A stretch of 43,331 bases of DNA, taken from the NCBI GenBank assembly GCA_035540375.1, contig DATLGO010000009.1:1-43331 (forward strand), given 5' to 3'. Position numbers and translations under genes: made by a program. This DNA is from Candidatus Thermoplasmatota archaeon. GTDB taxonomy: Archaea > Thermoplasmatota > SW-10-69-26 > JACQPN01 > JAJPHT01. Below are positions 39,114 to 43,331 of this stretch, in pieces (the first letter of the stretch is position 1; each line of letters begins with the position of its first letter). Below the pieces are notes generated by a model, which was not told the DNA's origin, searched no databases, and saw nothing but the letters and a program-made list of their open reading frames with translations.

Positions 39114-39596
39114 TCACCTTCGGCGCCACGGGCGCGCGGCGAGCGCGAGCGCGGCGAGGGCCGCGACGAGGGCCGGCGCCGGGATGAAGGGGCGCGGGGG
39201 CTCGTTAGCGGGGTCGGGGAGCGGCTTCACGTAGACCCCGCCGCGCATGCCGCTGTGCACTTCGCAAACGAAAGGGACGACGCCGGCGGCGGTCGCGTTG
39301 AACGCGACAACGTCGGTCGGGCGCGATTCGCCGGGCAGGCGCACGGGCGTCCCCTGGTTCACGTCGCCCTGGACGCGGAGGCTGTGCGGGGCCGCGTTCG
39401 AGGCGGGGTTCGCGAACCGGAGGACGACGCGGTCGCCGACGTCGACCGTGATGTTCGTCGCGGACCAGCAGAAGCCGGCGCGATCGCACCCGGACTCGCG
39501 CGGCTCGAGGTCGACGGCGCGCTCGGCGGCGGATGCCGCGGGCGCGAGGGCGACGAGGGCGAGCGCGAGGGCGGGAACCACGATCCGGGGGCTCAC
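39114..39596 (-). CDS. Secreted cupredoxin (plastocyanin/halocyanin-like), copy 1
   Basis: The 160-aa type 1 copper protein has a signal peptide (1-23) and a disulfide pair (Cys37, Cys43). Copper ligands are His71 (APHSLRV) and Cys111, His114 and Met117 in FVCEVHSGM. The C-terminus is a hydrophobic anchor ending RPWRRR, with Pro-Ala-Pro in place of PGF. Such proteins carry electrons at the outer face of the membrane. I start it at GTG 39596, with minus GGATTCAAAT (39620-39629) at TATA distance; the frame is open to 39668 but that extension would precede the signal peptide. First of three paralogous copies in a row. Confidence 0.85.
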   Translation of the reverse strand: MSPRIVVPALALALVALAPAASAAERAVDLEPRESGCDRAGFCWSATNITVDVGDRVVLRFANPASNAAPHSLRVQGDVNQGTPVRLPGESRPTDVVAFNATAAGVVPFVCEVHSGMRGGVYVKPLPDPANEPPRPFIPAPALVAALAALALAARPWRRR

Positions 39597-39612
39597 GGGC
39601 CCCCGACGGCCG

Positions 39613-40080
39613 TCACCGCATTTGAATCCGACGCGCGAGGAGGGCCGCGAGCGCGCCGCCCGCCGCAAGGAGCGCGAGGCCCGGCGCGGGCGTCGGCGCG
39701 TTCGTCGCTTCCGAGGCGACGACGATCGTCCCCTTCATCTGCGGATGCACGTCGCAGATGAACGGGATCTCGCCGGCCTCCGTCGCCGTGAAGGTGATCG
39801 TGTCGTTCGCCTGGGCGCCGCCGGGGTCGCGGATCGGGGTGCTCTCGTTCACGTACCCGAGGACCGCGAGGTTGTGCGACATGAAGTTGGTCGCCTCGTC
39901 CTTGTACACGAGGGTGACGTTGTCGCCGACGTTCACGGTGATGTTCTGGGGCTCCCAGCAGTAGGGCGCGCCGCCCGGGCATCCCGTCTCCTTCGCGAGG
40001 ACCGTGATGCGACGGTCTTCCGCGTGGACGGTGGGGGCGATCAGGGTGGCGAGAAGGAGGAGGGCGAGGACGCCGCGCAT
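39613..40080 (-). CDS. Secreted cupredoxin (plastocyanin/halocyanin-like), copy 2
   Basis: The 155-aa paralogue has a signal peptide (MRGVLALLLLATLIAPTVHA) and Cys34/Cys41 as probable disulfide. Ligands are His69 (SHNLAVLG) and Cys109, His112 and Met115 in FICDVHPQM. The tail TPAPGLALLAAGGALAALLA then RRIQMR is a PGF-CTERM-like anchor with PGL. The ATG at 40080 opens the signal peptide; the longer open frame to 40695 is an antisense/frame shadow. The promoter of copy 1 (39620-39629) lies inside the 3' end of this gene, so the copies are probably transcribed separately. Confidence 0.87.
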   Translation of the reverse strand: MRGVLALLLLATLIAPTVHAEDRRITVLAKETGCPGGAPYCWEPQNITVNVGDNVTLVYKDEATNFMSHNLAVLGYVNESTPIRDPGGAQANDTITFTATEAGEIPFICDVHPQMKGTIVVASEATNAPTPAPGLALLAAGGALAALLARRIQMR

Positions 40081-40163
40081 GGGTGCGCGGCGCGCCTCGC
40101 GATGCTTGAGGGTGGCGCCTACCGGCAAGGCCGGCGGGCGCCCGGGATCGAACGGTCCCCGGA

Positions 40164-40652
40164 TCAGCCGCGGCGGCGCAGCACGACCGCGACCGCGAGG
40201 GCGCCCGCGGCGAGGAGAGCGACCTCGAAGCCCGGCGTGCGCGTCGGGGCCGTGGGGGTCTCGTCGCCCGTTCCGTTCGCGCTCTGGACGACGATCTTCC
40301 CGACCATCGTCGGGTGGACGTCGCAGATGAACTGGATCTCGCCCGTCTTCGTGGGCGTGAAGGTGATGGAGGCGTTCTCGGGCGTCGTCGTGATCGGCGT
40401 CTTCTCGTTCACGGGGGCCTTGATGTGGAGGTTGTGGGGCTGGATGCTGCCGTTCGCCTGGACCCATTCGAGGGTCACGTTGTCGCCGACCCTCGCCGTG
40501 AAGGTGGCTGGCTTCCAGCAGAACGTCCCGACGGGGCAGTTGGCCTCGAGGGCCTCGGTCACGAACATCTTGTTCTCCGCGGCGGCCGTGGGGACCGCAA
40601 GGAGCGCGAGCGCGAGGACGCCGACGAGGGCGAGCTTGGAGTTGCCGAGCAT
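40164..40652 (-). CDS. Secreted cupredoxin (plastocyanin/halocyanin-like), copy 3
   Basis: The 162-aa paralogue has a signal peptide (MLGNSKLALVGVLALALLAV then PTAAAE), the Cys39/Cys45 pair, and ligands His73 (PHNLHIKA), Cys110, His113 and Met116 in FICDVHPTM. The tail TRTPGFEVALLAAGALAVAV then VLRRRG has the canonical PGF motif. I start it at ATG 40652, with minus TTTTCTTCGG (about 40673-40682) as the TATA region; an ATG four codons upstream is possible. It lies directly downstream of the TrkA-N/DHH gene on the same strand with a gap of 89 bp. Confidence 0.87.
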   Translation of the reverse strand: MLGNSKLALVGVLALALLAVPTAAAENKMFVTEALEANCPVGTFCWKPATFTARVGDNVTLEWVQANGSIQPHNLHIKAPVNEKTPITTTPENASITFTPTKTGEIQFICDVHPTMVGKIVVQSANGTGDETPTAPTRTPGFEVALLAAGALAVAVVLRRRG

Positions 40653-40741
40653 GCGGGCGGGCAAAAGGCGCGCCGAAGAAAAGCGTTTGGGTCATATTGT
40701 TGGGCTATCGCGGCCCGTTCACGGACCGGTCCCTTGAGGCG

Positions 40742-42172
40742 CTATTCCTCTTCCGCATCGCGCTTCTCCTCGAGACCGAGGACCGCGAGCACCTGCTTGC
40801 GGACGGCGTCCTCGGCGAGCTTGAGGAGCGCCTCGCGCTCGTCCACGTCCCCGAAGATGCCGAGCTTGATCTGGCCGCCCGCCATCTTCGCGTGGCCGCC
40901 CGCGGACTGCTTGCCGAAGGCCTTTTCCAGGGCCTCGCCGAGGTTCACGCGCACGTCGTTCGTGCGCGCGCTGATGTGGATGACGTCCTCGACGATGCCG
41001 AAGACGATGACCGTGGAGATGCCTTCGAGGCCGAGGAGGAAGTCCGCGGCCTGGGGCAGGGTGTCGCGGTCGCGGATGAACTCGACGCTCGTGATGAGGG
41101 TCGAGCCGTAGCTCTCGCGGTTGCGGACGGCCTTGCCGAGCACGTCCACGGTCTCGGCCGCCATCGGCGGGTTCTCGATCTTCTCGAGCAGGTCCATGTC
41201 CGCGTACGAGGAGAGGAACGTCGCGGCCATCATGTCCTCGGCCGTCGCGCCGCGCGTGTAGTCCTTCGTGTCGGTGCGGATACCGTAGAGGAGCGCGACC
41301 GCGAGCTTCGGCGAGACGGGGATGCCGAGCTGCTGCAGGTACTTCGTGAGGATGGTGCTCGTCGCGCCGATGCCGACGCGCACGTCCGCGAAGTCTGCGA
41401 CGATCTCCTCCTCCTCGATCTGATGGTGGTCGAACACGATGTTCGGCACGACCTCGGGCGGGAGGATGTTGTTCTTGCCGGGAAGCGAGGCCTCGACGAG
41501 CGCGACCTTGTCGTGCGCGTTCACGATCTCGAGGACGTCGTCGCGCGGCCCGACCTGCGTGAGCTCGAGGTCGAGCAGGTTCACGAAGGCGCGGTTCTCC
41601 TGGTGGCCGATGTTGCCGCCGTAGTAGATCGTCGCGGGGACGTCGTAGTGCTCGCAGATCGTCTGGAGCGCGAGGCCCGACCCGAGGGCGTCGGGGTCCG
41701 GGTTGGACTGGATGAAGATGGCGATGCTCTTCGCCGACTGGATGATGTCCGTGAGCGCGTTGCCCGCGCGCTGGACCTCGTATTCCTGGAGCTCCCGGAG
41801 CACCGACCGGGCGATGACGTCCGAGGGCTGGATGACCCGGTCCGCGCCCGCCTTCGTGAAGGCGTCCGCGCTCACGGGGTCGAGGGCGCGGACGATGACC
41901 ATGGACTTCGGCATCTCGCTCTTGACGTACTTGAGCGCCTGGAGGTTGCCCTCCATGTTGCTCGACATGAGGAGGATCGCGGTCGCGCTCGCGAGCTCCT
42001 CCCGGAACTCGCCGAGCTGGTCCATGTCCCCGACGACGGCCTCCATCTCGGAGTCCCGGAGATCCTCGACCCGTTTCCGGTTCTTGTCGATGATGAGGAT
42101 CTCCTTGTCCCGGCTTTTCAGCAGCTTCGCCGTCTGGTAGCCGACGGAGCCGCAGCCGAGGATGACGTACAC
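40742..42172 (-). CDS. TrkA-N plus DHH/DHHA1 phosphoesterase
   Basis: The 476-aa fusion has an N-terminal Rossmann RCK domain (GCGSVG at 6-11, IIDKNRKRVE, VVGDMDQ) like KTN domains of K+ channels. A DHH domain follows (SNPDPDALGS with Asp159/Asp161, FDHHQIEE at 247-254, GIRTDTKDYTR at 297-307), then a C-terminal DHHA1 domain with SAGGHAKMAGG (423-433). DHH/DHHA1 proteins cleave nanoRNA, pAp or cyclic dinucleotides; the RCK part suggests control by a nucleotide or ion. I start it at GTG 42172 because a perfect GGAGGT (42181-42186) lies 8 nt upstream and the TATA box (42213-42222) puts the transcript start near 42191, which excludes ATG 42199. Confidence 0.9.
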   Translation of the reverse strand: MYVILGCGSVGYQTAKLLKSRDKEILIIDKNRKRVEDLRDSEMEAVVGDMDQLGEFREELASATAILLMSSNMEGNLQALKYVKSEMPKSMVIVRALDPVSADAFTKAGADRVIQPSDVIARSVLRELQEYEVQRAGNALTDIIQSAKSIAIFIQSNPDPDALGSGLALQTICEHYDVPATIYYGGNIGHQENRAFVNLLDLELTQVGPRDDVLEIVNAHDKVALVEASLPGKNNILPPEVVPNIVFDHHQIEEEEIVADFADVRVGIGATSTILTKYLQQLGIPVSPKLAVALLYGIRTDTKDYTRGATAEDMMAATFLSSYADMDLLEKIENPPMAAETVDVLGKAVRNRESYGSTLITSVEFIRDRDTLPQAADFLLGLEGISTVIVFGIVEDVIHISARTNDVRVNLGEALEKAFGKQSAGGHAKMAGGQIKLGIFGDVDEREALLKLAEDAVRKQVLAVLGLEEKRDAEEE

Positions 42173-42180
42173 TGCCAGGG

Positions 42181-42186
42181 ACCTCC
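42181..42186 (-). promoter_or_regulatory. Shine-Dalgarno site deciding the DHH start
   Basis: Minus-strand GGAGGT, 8 nt before GTG 42172. It lies inside the reading frame that would begin at ATG 42199, so the shorter protein is the more likely product. Confidence 0.6.
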
Positions 42187-42212
42187 GCGTGCAACGCATC
42201 AGCCGGGTGACC

Positions 42213-42222
42213 GTATTTAAAT
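42213..42222 (-). promoter_or_regulatory. TATA box of the TrkA-N/DHH gene
   Basis: Minus GATTTAAATA, a clear AT-rich box in a GC-rich spacer. The predicted transcript start near 42191 leaves a 19-nt leader containing the Shine-Dalgarno site. Confidence 0.65.
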
Positions 42223-42395
42223 CTGTGCGGGCGGTGAGGACGCCCGACCCCAATCTTCGATCCGACGCCACCCGGACAGGTTCAAGCGGGCGGGCGCCCA
42301 CGTGCGCCAGCCTCGACGCGGCGCTCGGGGGTCCCGGAGCGGCGCCGCCCCTCCTCGACATGGGCTGGAGACGCAAGACCGCCGGGCGGCCGAGG

Positions 42396-43157
42396 TCAGA
42401 TTCCCGCCGCCGCGAGCGCTTCCCCGCAGCGGCACGCCTTGCGCTCCGGGATCTCCCCGAGGGCCCTCGCGAGCGCCTTCCCGACCGCGTCCGCAAGCGC
42501 CTTCGCCGAGGCCGCGATGTCGACCGCCCGCACGGGGCCGGGTGCGACGCCGGGGGCCGGGTTCGTGACGAGGCAGAGCGACGCGTAGCAGAGGCCCTTC
42601 TCGCGCGCGAGCGCCGCCTCGGGGCAACCGGTCATCCCGACGACGTCCCCGAGCGTCGCGTACCAACGCGTCTCCGCGGGGGTCTCGAGTCGCGGGCCCG
42701 GGGAGGCGACGTAGACGCCGTGGCCGCGCGCCGCGAGGCCGGCGTCCGAGGCCGCGGCGACGAGCGCGCGCCTCACCTCGGGGCAGTACGGCTCCGAGAG
42801 GTCCACGTGCACGGCCCGCTCGTCGTGGAACGTCCGCTCGTCGGCGCGGCCCGAGAGGTCCACGAAATCGTGCGGCACGAAAAACGAGGGCGTGGGGATG
42901 GTGGCGTGGAGCGCGCCCACGGTGTTCACGGCCACGACGCGGTCGACCTTCGCCGCGGCGAGGGCCCACACGTTCGCCCGGAAGCGGACGCGGTGCGGGG
43001 GCCGCGCGGGGTCGCCGTGGCGCGCCACGAAGGCCGTCTCGAGGCGGCCGGATCGGCCGAAGACCACGTCGACGGGTCCCCACGGGGTCTCGACCGGGAG
43101 GCGCTCGCCCGACATGAGGTTCCCGAGCCCGGTCCCGCCGACGACCCCGACGCGCAC
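42396..43157 (-). CDS. MTA/purine nucleoside phosphorylase family protein
   Basis: The 253-aa product belongs to the MTAP/PNP (NP-I) family. It has VGVVGGTGLG at the N-terminus (phosphate loop), FVARHG, PPHRVRFRANVWAL, VVAVNTVGALH, VPHDFVDLSGR, ASPGPRLETPAETRWYA and GDVVGMTGCPEAALAREKGL. These enzymes split methylthioadenosine, methylthioinosine or 6-oxopurine nucleosides with phosphate for salvage. Specificity cannot be fixed by eye: the Met-Thr-Gly region suggests an MTAP/MTIP-type enzyme. The start is GTG 43157. No operon partner is evident; a 223-bp spacer separates it from the DHH gene downstream. Confidence 0.87.
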   Translation of the reverse strand: MRVGVVGGTGLGNLMSGERLPVETPWGPVDVVFGRSGRLETAFVARHGDPARPPHRVRFRANVWALAAAKVDRVVAVNTVGALHATIPTPSFFVPHDFVDLSGRADERTFHDERAVHVDLSEPYCPEVRRALVAAASDAGLAARGHGVYVASPGPRLETPAETRWYATLGDVVGMTGCPEAALAREKGLCYASLCLVTNPAPGVAPGPVRAVDIAASAKALADAVGKALARALGEIPERKACRCGEALAAAGI

Positions 43158-43260
43158 GCCCCGCGAAGGCCCGCGCGCCTCATAAGCTCCGCCGGAGGCT
43201 GAGCCCCGCTACAAGAAAGGCTAAAAAAGGAGGGCCCAATCGGGACCCGGGGACCCGGAC

Positions 43261-43331
43261 ATGCGCGCGACCCTCCTCACGTACACCCTGGCCCTCGTCC
43301 TCCTCGCGGCCCCCGCCGCGGCCCTCGGCCC
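43261..43331 (+). CDS. N-terminus of a secreted protein, cut by the window end
   Basis: 23 complete codons are visible: MRATLLTYTLALVLLAAPAA then ALG, a typical Sec signal peptide. GGCTAAAAAAGG at 43219-43230 is a likely TATA region on plus, 30-40 nt before the ATG. The mature protein lies beyond the window. Confidence 0.6.
   Translation, partial: MRATLLTYTLALVLLAAPAAALG

Overview
The window comes from a high-GC archaeon. The evidence is: an archaeal uS13-uS4-uS11-Rpo3 (RpoD) operon; an archaeal two-gene aspartate carbamoyltransferase (pyrB-pyrI); translin; a class II HMG-CoA reductase; three class II tRNA-Leu genes without encoded CCA; TATA boxes about 25-30 nt upstream of many start codons (leaderless transcripts); and secreted proteins ending in PGF-CTERM-like tails. 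This set fits the Thermoplasmatota best, probably one of the uncultured high-GC lineages. The phylum is my inference; no marker was aligned.

Layout. 1-7.3 kb: a truncated secreted protein, the serA-VOC-small ORF operon (minus), translin, two secreted proteins and a GT4 glycosyltransferase. 7.3-7.9 kb: an intergenic array of degenerate CCGGGN hexamers. 7.9-17.3 kb: a membrane protein, an RNB exoribonuclease, a lipoprotein glycosidase, tRNA-Leu(CAG), two membrane proteins and pyrB-pyrI. 17.34-20.78 kb: a low-GC island flanked by 207-bp direct repeats of the 3' end of an SDR gene. It holds a frameshifted Gly-rich secreted protein and a lipoprotein. 20.6-26.4 kb: the intact SDR gene, HMG-CoA reductase, an ABC exporter (ATPase plus a tandem-fused permease) and tRNA-Leu(CAA). 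26.5-31.2 kb: two secreted proteins (one an Asp-box propeller lipoprotein) and the ribosomal/RNA polymerase operon with a terminator. 31.3-32.8 kb: a prepilin-peptidase-like protein, a non-coding zone with tandem UNCG hairpins and a second hexamer array, tRNA-Leu(GAG), and an orphan promoter. 32.8-37.1 kb: four surface proteins. 37.1-43.3 kb: on minus, a DUF4344 lipoprotein, a site-2 protease, a PGF-CTERM protein, three cupredoxins, a TrkA-N/DHH phosphoesterase and an MTAP-family phosphorylase; then the start of a further secreted protein on plus.

The housekeeping genes cover serine and pyrimidine synthesis, the mevalonate pathway, translation, transcription, RNA decay and purine salvage. About half the window encodes exported proteins. 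The most unusual feature is the 3-kb island: its geometry matches elements, such as E. coli e14 in icd, that integrate into a gene and supply a replacement 3' end. Other notable items are a G8 tract that breaks a surface-protein gene, two distant copies of the same GC-rich hexamer satellite, an intergenic run of UNCG-capped hairpins, an RGG-rich tail on uS4, and a membrane protein with a 185-residue strongly basic cytoplasmic tail.
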